This document shows positions 8,364-17,023 of a stretch of 64,000 bases of DNA, piece by piece; within the stretch, counting starts at the first letter, position 1; the number at the start of each line of letters is the position of its first letter. The DNA is from Halorientalis pallida (GTDB taxonomy: Archaea > Halobacteriota > Halobacteria > Halobacteriales > Haloarculaceae), in assembly GCF_004118325.1 (NCBI RefSeq), contig NZ_RDFA01000008.1, positions 62,001-126,000 on the forward strand. The letters are read 5' to 3'. The position numbers and the translations under genes were made by a program. The notes under the pieces are model-generated. The model worked only from the letters and a program-made list of their open reading frames with translations, was not told where the DNA came from and made no database searches.

Positions 8364-9952
8364 CTAGTTCGTGATTACGTGGTTGAGACAGTCCTCGTTA
8401 ATCACGGTCCCGTCGACGGTGAGCCGGGCGCAGTTCTGCACGCCGTCGGAGCCGCCTGGGAACTGGCTGGCCGGTGCGACGTCGACGATCAGCGTGAGCA
8501 CCGGGAGACAGTCCCCGGGAGCGAGCCCACCGGTGTTCGGGTGGGTCGCGGTGACGAGGCCGTTGGTCACGGAGACGCTCCAGCCGCTACCGCTTCCGGA
8601 GACGAACGTCATGCCGTCCGGGAGGTCGTCGGTCACTCTGATCCCGCTCTCACACTGCTGTCTGGTCGGGTTGCAGACCCTGATCTCGTAGGTCCCCTGG
8701 TTGCCGTAGGTGAACTGGTTCGGTGCGACCTTCTCGACTTCCAGTCCGTCACAGCCGACGTTCGACTGGGTGACCGGGACCTGGACGCAGTCCCGGTCGT
8801 CGTTCGGGTCGGCATCGTCGCCTCCGAGTCGGGCGCAGTTGCGGATGGCGTCGCCCGTCTCGTCCGTCGGGCCGACCACGACTTCGATGGTGACGGTCGG
8901 CAGGCAGTCGCCGGGTGCCAGGCCGCCGGTGTTCTGATGCCCGAACTCGACGAGTCCGCCGTTCTCCGTGACGCTCCAGCCAGTGCCGGTGGCTCCGACG
9001 TAGCTGGTCCCGCCGGGCAGTTCGTCGACGACGCGGACGGGTTCGACACAGGTGCCGTCGCCGTCGTTGCAGACGATAATCTGGAACTCGGTCGTGTCGC
9101 CCGGAGCGACGGTGTCGCCGTCGTGTCGCTTGGTGATCGAGAGGTCGCACTCGCCGTCGTCCCCACCGTCGGGGTCGACCGGCACCTGAACGCAGTCCCG
9201 GTCGTTGGTGGCGTCGGCGTCCTCGTACTCGAGGTGTGCGCAGTTGCGGATGGCGTCGCCCGTCTCGTCCGTCGAGCCGACCGCGACTTCGATGGTGACG
9301 GTCGGCAGGCAGTCGCCGGGTGCTAATCCGCTGCTGTTCAGGTGTTCGGCGGTGACGACGCCGCCGGATTCGCTGACGCTCCAGCCAGTGCCGGTGGCTC
9401 CGACGTAGCTGACGCCGTTCGGCAGGTCGTCGACGACCGTCACCAGACCGCGGCAGAGGCGGTCGCCGTCGTTACAGACGGTGATCTGGAACTCGGTCGT
9501 GTCACCGGGTACGACCGCCGTCCCGTCGTGACGCTTGGTGATCGAGAGGTCGCACTTCCCGTCGGTGGGCTCTCCGACCGGGACCCTGATGCAGGCTTCC
9601 TTGTAGGCCGCGTCGCCGTCGCCCTGCTGGACGGTCGCACAGTTCTCCAGCACGTCCCCGGCCTCGTCCATCGGGCCGACCTCGACCTCGACGGTCAGCG
9701 TCGGGAGACAGGCACCGGGAGCCAGTCCGTTCGCGTTGGAGTGTTCGGCGGTGACGGTGCCACCGGACACCGTCGCGGTCCAGCCGCTCCCGGAGACGCC
9801 GGTGTAGGTCGTACCGCTCGGCAGTTCGTCTTCGACGGTGACGGTGTCTTCACACCGGCCGTCGCCGTCGTTACAGACGGTGATCTGGAACTCGGTCGTG
9901 TCGCCGTAGGACACCGTTTCGCCCGAGTGCTCTTTCCTGATCGAGAGGTCAC
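8364..9952 (-). repeat. Four tandem coding repeats of about 400 bp (DUF11 units)
   Basis: Unit boundaries fall near the CDL cysteine codons at about 9952, 9554, 9150 and 8754. The second and third units are nearly identical over long stretches at DNA level; for example TGCCGGTGGCTCCGACGTAG occurs near 8986 and again near 9389. The third and fourth units are more diverged. The pattern indicates recent duplication or gene conversion inside the gene. Confidence 0.85.
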
Positions 9953-10586
9953 AGGTACCGTCGTCGACGGGGGCGTCGCAGTCACAGAACAGGTCCGCGT
10001 CGACGAGCAACCCGGAGACGGTCTGGTCGTTTCGGACCCTCGCACGGAGCGTGTACTGGCCGGCGGTCACCGGTTGGAATATCGGGCCTTTCAGCGTCGT
10101 GTGTCCCGCGCCCTGGTCCAGTTGGGTCGTCCCGGACTGGTCCTCGAGTTCGAGGGTCGCCTGGTCGTCGACCGACCAGTCGTGGATGCGGAGTTGACAC
10201 TGCCCCTCCGTCCAGGTGTCGGGCACCTCGAAGTCGATCTCGTAGACGTAGGTTCCGACCGGGTCCACGGTCGTCGGCCAGCCGCCAGTCCCGTAGGGAT
10301 CGATCCAGTTGGCGCTGCTGAGCGTGACCCACTGACTGACCGGCTGGACGCTGATCGCCTGGCCCGTGGTGCCGTCGGGTGAACTCGTGACTCGCCAGTC
10401 GGTGTCCGTCACACCGAACGCGTCCGGGACGAAGTTCGTGCTCCCCGTACTCAGATCGACGTGGCGGTCCCGGCACGGTGGGTCGTCGTGAATGCAGCCC
10501 GCGAGCGCGAGCGCACCGCCAACGCCGACCGTCTGGAGTGCGCGACGACGCGTGATCGGGCCAGCGGGAGAGTCGCCGCCGCTCAT
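8364..10586 (-). CDS. Tat-exported lipoprotein with four cysteine-rich DUF11 repeats
   Basis: A 740-residue surface lipoprotein. The N-terminus reads MSGGDSPAGPITRRRALQ, then a hydrophobic stretch ending ALALAGC. This is a twin-arginine signal with a lipobox, so the protein is exported folded and lipid-anchored outside the cell. Residues about 35-205 form a beta-rich, possibly ligand-binding domain. Four tandem units of about 132 residues follow, each like the DUF11 conserved-repeat family (TTEFQITVCNDGDG, DELPxGxxYVG, GLAPGDCLP). Each unit carries six cysteines at equivalent places, suggesting disulfides. An in-frame upstream start at 10664 is possible, but the twin-arginine signal fits the start at 10586. 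The likely promoter lies far upstream at 10771-10788. Function unknown; perhaps adhesion or envelope structure. Confidence 0.85.
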   Translation of the reverse strand: MSGGDSPAGPITRRRALQTVGVGGALALAGCIHDDPPCRDRHVDLSTGSTNFVPDAFGVTDTDWRVTSSPDGTTGQAISVQPVSQWVTLSSANWIDPYGTGGWPTTVDPVGTYVYEIDFEVPDTWTEGQCQLRIHDWSVDDQATLELEDQSGTTQLDQGAGHTTLKGPIFQPVTAGQYTLRARVRNDQTVSGLLVDADLFCDCDAPVDDGTCDLSIRKEHSGETVSYGDTTEFQITVCNDGDGRCEDTVTVEDELPSGTTYTGVSGSGWTATVSGGTVTAEHSNANGLAPGACLPTLTVEVEVGPMDEAGDVLENCATVQQGDGDAAYKEACIRVPVGEPTDGKCDLSITKRHDGTAVVPGDTTEFQITVCNDGDRLCRGLVTVVDDLPNGVSYVGATGTGWSVSESGGVVTAEHLNSSGLAPGDCLPTVTIEVAVGSTDETGDAIRNCAHLEYEDADATNDRDCVQVPVDPDGGDDGECDLSITKRHDGDTVAPGDTTEFQIIVCNDGDGTCVEPVRVVDELPGGTSYVGATGTGWSVTENGGLVEFGHQNTGGLAPGDCLPTVTIEVVVGPTDETGDAIRNCARLGGDDADPNDDRDCVQVPVTQSNVGCDGLEVEKVAPNQFTYGNQGTYEIRVCNPTRQQCESGIRVTDDLPDGMTFVSGSGSGWSVSVTNGLVTATHPNTGGLAPGDCLPVLTLIVDVAPASQFPGGSDGVQNCARLTVDGTVINEDCLNHVITN

Positions 10587-10770
10587 CGAACGTCCCTCGC
10601 GTCTAGTCTCCCGTGCTCCGACGGTATCCCGCTCCGGACCGACCACGCTGTTCGCTCCCCACACCGCTGCTGCTGTCCGCTGTGTGCGTCTATCATCGTC
10701 TACCTACGATCTGTCTTCGCCGTTCCCGTCGAACACGACGACAACCAGATACGAAGTATTGTCTATTATG

Positions 10771-10788
10771 CTATATAAATATATTTGA
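10771..10788 (-). promoter_or_regulatory. AT-rich promoter candidate for the DUF11 lipoprotein
   Basis: The intergenic stretch 10587-10829 is largely featureless except for an AT-rich island at 10755-10800 that contains a TATA-like element read on the minus strand (ATATATTTATATAG). If used, it would give the lipoprotein message a leader of roughly 160 bases, which is long for a haloarchaeon. It could be horizontally acquired or a silenced promoter. Confidence 0.45.
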
Positions 10789-10829
10789 AATCTTCACCGA
10801 GTTCTGATCGTGTCTCGGCCTGCCTGTGC

Positions 10830-11966
10830 TCACAGGTCGAGCAGTTCTTTGGCGATGATGTTGCGCTGGATCGCACTGGCGCCTTCACCGATCTGGTAGA
10901 GTTTCGCGTGGCGGTACTGGCGTTCGACCGGGTAGTCGCGGGTGTAGCCGTTGCCGCCGTGGAGTTGCATGGCGTCGCTGGCGACTTCCTCGGCGACCTC
11001 GGAGGCGTAGAGTTTCGCCATGCTGGCGAGCTTCGTGGGTTTCTCGTCTCGGTCGATGCGTGCAGCGGCGTCGTAGGTGAGCCGACGGGCGTTCTCGACT
11101 TTCACCGCCATGTCCGCGAGCGTGTGCTGGACGGCCTGGAACTCTTCGAGTTCCCGGTCGAACTGCGTGCGCTCGCCGACGTACTCGACGGCCTCGTCGA
11201 GACACCGCTGTGCGATGCCCAGCGCCTGGGCTGCGATACCGACCCGTTCTTCCTCGAAGAACTCCATGAGCTGGTAGAACCCGGCGTCCTCGTAGCCGAC
11301 GAGGTTCTCTTCCGGGACGCGCACCCCGTCGTACCGTAACTGGGCGGTGTCGGACGCGTTCCAGCCCATCTTGTGGATGTTCGACTCGACCGTGAACCCG
11401 TCGCGGTCGGTCTCGACGATGATCGCGGAGATGCCGGCGTGGCCCTCGACACCGGTTCGACACATCGTGAGGACGTAATCCGCGATGGAACCGTGTGTGA
11501 TGAACGTCTTCACCCCGTCGACGACGTACTCGTCTCCCTCCTTTTGCGCGGTCGTCTCGATACCGGCGGCGTTGCTGCCGTGATCCGGTTCGGTGTTGCC
11601 GAGCGCGCCGATCAGTTCACCCGAGGTGATTCCTTCGAGGATCCACTCTTTCTGTGCCTCGGTCCCGTACTCGGCGATCATCCGGGTGCCGAACTCGGTG
11701 CCGATGGCCGCGAGCATCCCGGCGTCCGCGCGGGCGATCTCTTCGGCGAAGATCGAGGCCTCGATCTGTCCCATCCCCGCGCCACCGTACTCTTCGGGGA
11801 TCGAGACGCCGATCAGCCCGGCGTCGACGGCCCGCTCCCAGACCGCCTCCGGCCACTCGCCGCTCTCCTCGTGTTCCCGGGCGACCGGTTCGATCTCGTT
11901 CTCCGCGAACTCGCGCGCTGTCCGTCGGACGGCCCGTTGCTCCTCCGTCAGGGAGAAATCGATCAT
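10830..11966 (-). CDS. Acyl-CoA dehydrogenase
   Basis: A 378-residue FAD-dependent acyl-CoA dehydrogenase of usual length, which introduces the alpha-beta double bond in acyl-CoA during beta-oxidation or branched-chain amino-acid breakdown. The helical N-domain starts [20 protein letters not shown]. The middle beta-domain includes [20 protein letters not shown] and [20 protein letters not shown] (both flavin-contacting). The C-domain contains [22 protein letters not shown], the FAD/tetramer signature. It passes electrons to ETF, and an etf operon lies about 9 kb away. It is divergent from a dienoyl-CoA-reductase-like gene, and both may share the operator-like sequence at 12031-12052. Confidence 0.93.
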   Translation of the reverse strand: MIDFSLTEEQRAVRRTAREFAENEIEPVAREHEESGEWPEAVWERAVDAGLIGVSIPEEYGGAGMGQIEASIFAEEIARADAGMLAAIGTEFGTRMIAEYGTEAQKEWILEGITSGELIGALGNTEPDHGSNAAGIETTAQKEGDEYVVDGVKTFITHGSIADYVLTMCRTGVEGHAGISAIIVETDRDGFTVESNIHKMGWNASDTAQLRYDGVRVPEENLVGYEDAGFYQLMEFFEEERVGIAAQALGIAQRCLDEAVEYVGERTQFDRELEEFQAVQHTLADMAVKVENARRLTYDAAARIDRDEKPTKLASMAKLYASEVAEEVASDAMQLHGGNGYTRDYPVERQYRHAKLYQIGEGASAIQRNIIAKELLDL

Positions 11967-12030
11967 AGGCCAGCGACGACGAGTAGTGTGTTAACTGTTT
12001 CCGAACGACAAGAACCAGCCACCCGTTTAT

Positions 12031-12052
12031 CGTTTCCTGCGCCGTGGAAACG
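12031..12052. promoter_or_regulatory. Inverted repeat CGTTTCC-N8-GGAAACG between divergent acyl-CoA genes
   Basis: A perfect 7-base inverted repeat with an 8-base spacer lies in the 138-base divergent region between the acyl-CoA dehydrogenase and the SDR. Further half-sites resembling GTTTCC/GAAAC occur at about 11996-12001 and 12067-12073. The symmetric layout looks like a dimeric-repressor operator controlling both genes. The regulator is not in the immediate neighbourhood. Confidence 0.55.
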
Positions 12053-12104
12053 TATCACAAGGAATTAGAAACGCATTTACCGTGTCTGGTCGGGCATGTA
12101 GGGG

Positions 12105-12914
12105 ATGACAGGGTTCGATCCGACGCCGCCGAGTACGGACGTGTACGCCGAGGACTTGTTAGCGGGCGAGACGGCGCTGATCACCGGTGGTGGGACGGGA
12201 ATCGGGAAGGAGATCGCACTGGCGATGGCCGATCACGGGGCGGACGTGGCGGTCGCGAGCCGGAACATGGACCACCTGGAGCCGGTGGCCGAGGCGGTCG
12301 AGGGGAGGGGGCAGGACGCCTGTGCGACCACCGTCGACGTGCGCGACGAGGACGAAGTGGACGCGATGACCGAGACGGTGATCGACGAGCTCGGCGAGGT
12401 CACGATCCTGATCAACAACGCGGGGGCGAACTTCGTCACGCCGACCGAGGAACTGTCGGCCAACGGCTGGCGGTCGGTCGTGGGGACTATCCTCGACGGG
12501 ACGGCCTACTGTTCGTTCTCGGTGGGCGAGCACATGATCGAGAACGGCGGTGGATCGATCGTCTCGATGGGGGCGACGAACTCGGAGTTCGGCGCGCCCT
12601 ACCACGCCCACTCCGGCGCGGGGAAGGCGGGCGTCCACAACCTGATGCAGTCACTGGCCAGCGAGTGGGCCAAGTTCGGGATTCGCGCGAACACGGTCGC
12701 GCCGGGGATCATCGAGACCGAGGGGATCGCCGGCGCGGTCGGCGGGTCGCTACCCGAGCAACTGCTGGAGGACCTGGCCGCGGATCGGTTCGGCGAACCG
12801 GCGGACTGCGTGCCGCTCGTCCTCTTCCTGGCGAGTCCGGCCGCGAACTACGTGACGGGGAGTTACTACGTGGTCGACGGCGGCCACCTGCTCCACCAGT
12901 CGCCGATGGAGTGA
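12105..12914 (+). CDS. Short-chain dehydrogenase, 2,4-dienoyl-CoA reductase-like
   Basis: A 269-residue Rossmann-fold SDR. The cofactor motif TGGGTGIGKE lies at residues 27-36 and NNAG at 104-107. The usual YxxxK catalytic pair is altered: the segment reads HAHSGAGKAG, with Lys174 retained, the pattern seen in 2,4-dienoyl-CoA reductases (which have HxGxxKA there) rather than in 3-ketoacyl reductases. This suggests reduction of dienoyl-CoA from unsaturated fatty acids with NADPH. The arrangement divergent to an acyl-CoA dehydrogenase supports a role in fatty-acid breakdown. A generic SDR remains possible. Confidence 0.82.
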   Translation: MTGFDPTPPSTDVYAEDLLAGETALITGGGTGIGKEIALAMADHGADVAVASRNMDHLEPVAEAVEGRGQDACATTVDVRDEDEVDAMTETVIDELGEVTILINNAGANFVTPTEELSANGWRSVVGTILDGTAYCSFSVGEHMIENGGGSIVSMGATNSEFGAPYHAHSGAGKAGVHNLMQSLASEWAKFGIRANTVAPGIIETEGIAGAVGGSLPEQLLEDLAADRFGEPADCVPLVLFLASPAANYVTGSYYVVDGGHLLHQSPME

Positions 12915-12954
12915 CGCGGCCGCCAGTGACGGGGAGGGGTGTCCAAACCCAACA

Positions 12955-12962
12955 GTTTTAAT
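12955..12962 (+). promoter_or_regulatory. TATA-like box upstream of the RNase J leader
   Basis: TTTTAATA at 12955-12962 is a good haloarchaeal TATA box. The expected start site is near 12985-12990. No ORF of convincing composition starts there; the next real start is ATG 13223, so the message would carry an untranslated leader of about 235 bases. Confidence 0.5.
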
Positions 12963-12989
12963 AGCGGGTGCCGAAGGGCTGGATAACCG

Positions 12990-13222
12990 AGCGCACGGCC
13001 GCCCGGACTCGGACGCGGCGGCCGGCAACACATCGAGCGGTTCGGTGTGTCCGGAACGGGACCGACTCCCGTCCGTCGACGCGCGACGCGGGCCAGATTC
13101 TGGCACGTGGCCGCACGGAATCAGTCGGCGGTCGGGAGTCGTTAGCTTTCGGACCAGAATCGCGTGTTTGCCGGTCACCGCGAGTCGTCCGTCTCCGCGG
13201 GGCCCGTCTCGGCGACACAACC
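12990..13222 (+). promoter_or_regulatory. Long hairpin-rich leader (or small RNA) before RNase J
   Basis: The 308-base gap 12915-13222 has no supported gene. Downstream of a TATA-like box it contains a row of hairpins: GGCCGCC/GGCGGCC (12997-13003 with 13017-13023), a 9-pair hairpin at 13028-13050 (ACACATCGA with TCGGTGTGT, one G-T pair), ACGGGA/TCCCGT (13056-13061 with 13067-13072) and GCCAG/CTGGC (13092-13104). It does not show the conserved motifs of RNase P RNA or SRP RNA. It may be a structured 5' leader of rnj or an independent small RNA. Confidence 0.4.
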
Positions 13223-14572
13223 ATGGAAATCGAAATTGCGACAATCGGCGGTTACGAGGAAGTCGGCCGGCAGATGACTGCGGTGCGAGCGGGCGACGAC
13301 GTCGTCGTCTTCGACATGGGTCTGAACCTCTCGAAGGTTCTGATCCACGACAACGTCGAAACCGAGCGGATGCACAGTTTGGATCTGATCGACATGGGCG
13401 CGATCCCGGACGACCGGGTCATGTCCGACCTGGAAGGTGACGTGAAGGCCATCGTGCCGACCCACGGCCACCTCGACCACATCGGTGCCATCTCCAAGCT
13501 GGCCCACCGGTACGACGCACCCATCGTCGCCTCGCCCTTTACCATCGAACTCGTCAAACAGCAGATCAAGGGCGAGGAGAAGTTCGGCGTCGAGAACGAC
13601 CTCCAGAAGATGAGTGCGGGCGAGACGATGCAGATCGGGGAGCGCAACGAACTGGAGTTCGTCAACGTCACCCACTCCATCATCGACGCGATCAACCCCG
13701 TCCTCCACACGCCCGAAGGGTCCATCGTCTACGGGCTGGACAAGCGGATGGACCACACCCCCGTGATCGGTGACCCCATCGACATGAAGCGGTTCCGGGA
13801 GATCGCCCGCGAGGACAACGGTGTCCTCTGTTACATCGAGGACTGTACCAACGCCGGTCGGAAGGGCCGCACGCCCTCCGAGTCGGTGGCCCGTCGCCAC
13901 CTCAAGGACGTGATGTACAGCATCGAGGACTACGACGGCGGCATCGTGGCGACCACCTTCTCCTCGCACATCGCCCGTGTGAGTTCGCTCGTCGAGTTCG
14001 CCGACGACATCGGCCGCCAGCCCGTCCTCTTGGGCCGTTCGATGGAAAAGTACTCCGGGACCGCGGAACGCCTGGACTTCGTGGACTTCCCGGACGACCT
14101 GGGGATGTACGGCCACCGAAAGTCCGTCGACCGGACGTTCAAGCGAATCATGAACGAGGGCAAGGAGAACTTCCTGCCCATCGTCACGGGCCACCAGGGC
14201 GAGCCGCGCGCGATGCTCACCCGGATGGGCCGCGGCGAGACGCCCTACGAACTGGAAGACGGCGACAAGGTCCTGTTCTCGGCCCGGGTCATCCCGGAGC
14301 CGACCAACGAGGGCCAGCGCTACCAGAGCGAGAAACTGCTGGGCATGCAGGGTGCGCGTATCTACGACGACATCCACGTGTCGGGCCACCTTCGCGAGGA
14401 GGGCCACTACGAGATGATCGACACGCTCCAGCCCCAGCACATCATCCCGGCCCACCAGGACATGAAGGGCTTCGCACCGTACGTGGACCTCGCGGAGAAC
14501 ATGGGGTACAACCTCGGGCGTGACCTCCACGTCACGCGCAACGGGAACCTGATCACGCTCGTCGAAGAATGA
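13223..14572 (+). CDS. rnj: Archaeal ribonuclease J
   Basis: A 449-residue metallo-beta-lactamase/beta-CASP ribonuclease with 5'-3' exonuclease activity in characterised archaeal members. It starts [19 protein letters not shown], typical of archaeal RNase J. The metal motif HGHLDH lies at residues 81-86. Further ligands fall in [11 protein letters not shown] (about 155) and the beta-CASP region (SHIARVSS, about 252; [14 protein letters not shown], about 320). The C-terminus carries the [10 protein letters not shown] and IIPAHQD metal histidines. ATG 13223 is chosen from homology to the family start. It overlaps idsA by four bases. Coupling of RNase J with the prenyltransferase gene is known in haloarchaea. 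Confidence 0.93.
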   Translation: MEIEIATIGGYEEVGRQMTAVRAGDDVVVFDMGLNLSKVLIHDNVETERMHSLDLIDMGAIPDDRVMSDLEGDVKAIVPTHGHLDHIGAISKLAHRYDAPIVASPFTIELVKQQIKGEEKFGVENDLQKMSAGETMQIGERNELEFVNVTHSIIDAINPVLHTPEGSIVYGLDKRMDHTPVIGDPIDMKRFREIAREDNGVLCYIEDCTNAGRKGRTPSESVARRHLKDVMYSIEDYDGGIVATTFSSHIARVSSLVEFADDIGRQPVLLGRSMEKYSGTAERLDFVDFPDDLGMYGHRKSVDRTFKRIMNEGKENFLPIVTGHQGEPRAMLTRMGRGETPYELEDGDKVLFSARVIPEPTNEGQRYQSEKLLGMQGARIYDDIHVSGHLREEGHYEMIDTLQPQHIIPAHQDMKGFAPYVDLAENMGYNLGRDLHVTRNGNLITLVEE

Positions 14573-15612
14573 CGACCCCACGCGCGGATCAGGCGGCCGT
14601 CGAGGAGGCGATCATCACGCGTCGGGACCTGGTCAACGACGCCATCCCCGACCAGCTTCCGATCATCCGCCCCGAGCGCCTCTACGAGGCGTCTCGGTAC
14701 CTGCTGGACGCGGGCGGCAAGCGCCTGCGCCCGACCATCCTCCTCCTGGCCGCGGAGGCCATCGCCGACGCCGACCCGCTCGGCGAGGACTACCACGCCT
14801 TCCCCGCTCCGGACGGCCCCGTCGACGTGATGTCGGCGGCGGTCAGCATCGAGATCATCCAGTCGTTCACCCTCATCCACGACGATATCATGGACGACGA
14901 CGACATGCGTCGTGGCGTGCCGGCAGTCCACCGCGAGTACGACCTCGAAACCGCGATTCTCGCGGGCGACACGCTCTACTCGAAGGCCTTCGAGGTCATG
15001 CTCGAAACCGGCGCACCCGCCGAGCGGTCGGTCCGGGCGCTGTCGGAACTGGCGACGACCTGTACGAAGATCTGTGAGGGCCAGGCATTCGACATCGACT
15101 TCGAGTCCCGTAGCGCCGTCGAACCCGACGAGTACCTGGACATGGTGGAGCTCAAGACCGCGGTGCTGTACGCCGCGGCCGCGAGCGTCCCCGCCATGTT
15201 GCTGGGCGACGACGACGCCGTCGACGCGCTCTACGGCTACGGCCTCGACATCGGACGCGCGTTTCAGATTCAGGACGACCTGCTCGACCTGACGACGCCG
15301 AGTGAGAAACTCGGCAAACAGCGCGGCAGCGACCTCATCGAAGGCAAGAAGACACTGGTGACGCTGCACGCACGCGAAAACGGTGTCGACGTGGACGGCC
15401 TGGTCGACGCCGACACCGTGGAAGCGGTCGACGAAGCCGAGATCGAGGCCGCCGTCGGCGAGTTGCGTGACGCCGGCAGTATCCAGTACGCCCGCGAAAC
15501 CGCCCACGGCCTCATCGACAGCGGCAAGTCGAACTTGGAAGTGCTGCCGGACAACCACAGCCGGGACCTGCTGGGCGGCATCGCCGACTACCTGATCGAA
15601 CGGGAGTACTGA
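14569..15612 (+). CDS. idsA: Geranylgeranyl (farnesylgeranyl) diphosphate synthase
   Basis: A 347-residue trans-prenyltransferase that builds the C20 (or C25) isoprenoid chains of archaeal membrane lipids from IPP and DMAPP. The first Asp-rich motif DDIMD lies at residues 105-109 and the second, DDLLD, at 236-240; the GGKRLRP substrate motif lies at 49-55. The residue five places before the first motif is Phe100, which in archaeal enzymes fits chains of C20 rather than shorter. The gene overlaps rnj by four bases. It acts downstream of the mvk and ipk products encoded 8 kb upstream. Confidence 0.94.
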   Translation: MTTPRADQAAVEEAIITRRDLVNDAIPDQLPIIRPERLYEASRYLLDAGGKRLRPTILLLAAEAIADADPLGEDYHAFPAPDGPVDVMSAAVSIEIIQSFTLIHDDIMDDDDMRRGVPAVHREYDLETAILAGDTLYSKAFEVMLETGAPAERSVRALSELATTCTKICEGQAFDIDFESRSAVEPDEYLDMVELKTAVLYAAAASVPAMLLGDDDAVDALYGYGLDIGRAFQIQDDLLDLTTPSEKLGKQRGSDLIEGKKTLVTLHARENGVDVDGLVDADTVEAVDEAEIEAAVGELRDAGSIQYARETAHGLIDSGKSNLEVLPDNHSRDLLGGIADYLIEREY

Positions 15613-15671
15613 CCCGCCGATCCGGTCGCAGCCGTGCATACCCTTATTGTTCGATCCACCGAGGTTTCGGT

Positions 15672-16955
15672 ATGTACCGCCGCAGCCGACGGGGAGTCCT
15701 CGCTGGGCTGGGGGCCGCAGTCGGTTTCGCGGGCTGTTCCGGGGCTCTGTTCGGGAACACGCCCACGCCGACACCGACCTCGGCGACGCTCTCGCCCGAT
15801 CGCCAGTACGGCTACACGCACGTCCAGCCTTCGGGGAACCGCGTCCTCGACGGATCGGGCGACGTCCACGGCGTCGAGCCGATCACACTCGAGACCGAGA
15901 CGCGCCCGACGTGGTTGGTGGCTCTCCCTGGCGAGATGGGGAGTCTCTGGACGGTCGTCGGCGTGCTCGACGACGCGACCACCTATCGCGTCGCGGACGG
16001 CGAGGCGACGGAAATCGAGTCCCACCGCGCCCTGCCAGCGGGGATGCCGCCGCTCTCGTACTCGACCGACGAGGGATCGTCGGTGCTTCGCGGTGGAAGC
16101 GTGACGGCCAACCGCACGCATCCGGTCGTGACCGAGGCCGGGATTCTCTCGATCGCTGGCGACGGTGACCTGGTGTTACGCGGCGAGTCGGGGGTTCGGC
16201 GTTTCCCCGTGTCCGCCCTGCCCGACGGCCGGATCGTCCACGTCGGCGGGAGCGACTACGCGCTCTTGGGGGACGCGACGAACCGGTACGGCCACGGAGC
16301 CCTCGGGAACCAGGAAGAGGGAGGCAGTATCGTCTTCTTCGACGCCTCGGTCCCCGACGTGACCGCCCGAACGCGTGTGGGGCCGCCGGAGGTGATCGAG
16401 GGACTCGCACCGATGGTGGCCGATCTCGACGGCGACGGAGAGCCCGAGGTGATCGTGACTGTCGCCGACAGCGAGAACGGTGCACGGATCGCGGTCTACG
16501 ATCGGGACGGCCGACGACGGGCCAGGGGACCGATATACGGTCCGGGGTGGCGACACCAGCTCGCGGTCGCACCTTTTGCCGGTCAGGGACCGGAACTCGC
16601 GGTGACGCAGAAACCACACGTCGACCACGTCGTCGAATTCTACCGACTCGACGACAGTCAGTTGTCGATCGTCGCGGAATACCCCAACGTCGAGAGCCAC
16701 ACGTACGGTTCGTACAACACGGACCAGGCGCTCGCCGGCGACTTCGACGGCGACGGAACCGTGGAGCTGCTCGTCCCCGCCGTGGGCCGGGACACTCTGT
16801 TCGTCGTCGAGCGGACGGCCGAGGGGGCGAGGACCGACTGGCAGTTCGCCCTCGACGCACCGCTCACTTCGAACCTCGCCGGCGTCACGCTCCCGGACGG
16901 ACGCCTCGCGGTCGGCGCTGGCACGGACCGCGGACTCCGGGTTTGGCAGGGCTGA
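15672..16955 (+). CDS. Lipoprotein with FG-GAP/VCBS-like repeats
   Basis: A 427-residue exported lipoprotein. The N-terminus MYRRSRRGVLAGLG followed by a hydrophobic stretch ending VGFAGC is a twin-arginine signal with a lipobox cysteine near residue 21, followed by a Thr/Pro linker. The body contains at least two calcium-binding-type repeats, VADLDGDGEPEVIV (about 246-259) and AGDFDGDGTVELLVPAV (about 355-371), characteristic of FG-GAP/VCBS beta-propellers. The whole may be a propeller displayed on the cell surface. A TATA-like CTTATT occurs about 25 bases before the start. Ligand unknown. Confidence 0.82.
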   Translation: MYRRSRRGVLAGLGAAVGFAGCSGALFGNTPTPTPTSATLSPDRQYGYTHVQPSGNRVLDGSGDVHGVEPITLETETRPTWLVALPGEMGSLWTVVGVLDDATTYRVADGEATEIESHRALPAGMPPLSYSTDEGSSVLRGGSVTANRTHPVVTEAGILSIAGDGDLVLRGESGVRRFPVSALPDGRIVHVGGSDYALLGDATNRYGHGALGNQEEGGSIVFFDASVPDVTARTRVGPPEVIEGLAPMVADLDGDGEPEVIVTVADSENGARIAVYDRDGRRRARGPIYGPGWRHQLAVAPFAGQGPELAVTQKPHVDHVVEFYRLDDSQLSIVAEYPNVESHTYGSYNTDQALAGDFDGDGTVELLVPAVGRDTLFVVERTAEGARTDWQFALDAPLTSNLAGVTLPDGRLAVGAGTDRGLRVWQG

Positions 16956-17023
16956 ACCAGGGGCGCGCGCAATGGTGGCAGATCGCCGACAGCTTTTCAC
17001 CCACACCTGGTGTTGGGAGTCGT

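Noticed and set aside
8364-9952. Tandem repeats considered as a CRISPR array or satellite
   Set aside because: The units are about 400 bp, coding, and translate to DUF11 domains; there are no short regular repeats with spacers.
8289-10382. Two long plus-strand open frames opposite the DUF11 lipoprotein
   Set aside because: They mirror the repeats of the minus-strand gene, are Val/Asp/Arg-biased shadows, and lack start signals. The minus-strand protein has a Tat lipobox and recognisable domains.
12915-13222. RNase P RNA or SRP 7S RNA in the gap before rnj
   Set aside because: Neither the conserved SRP Alu/helix-8 core nor the RNase P GAGGAAAGUC-like segment is present; kept only as a structured leader.
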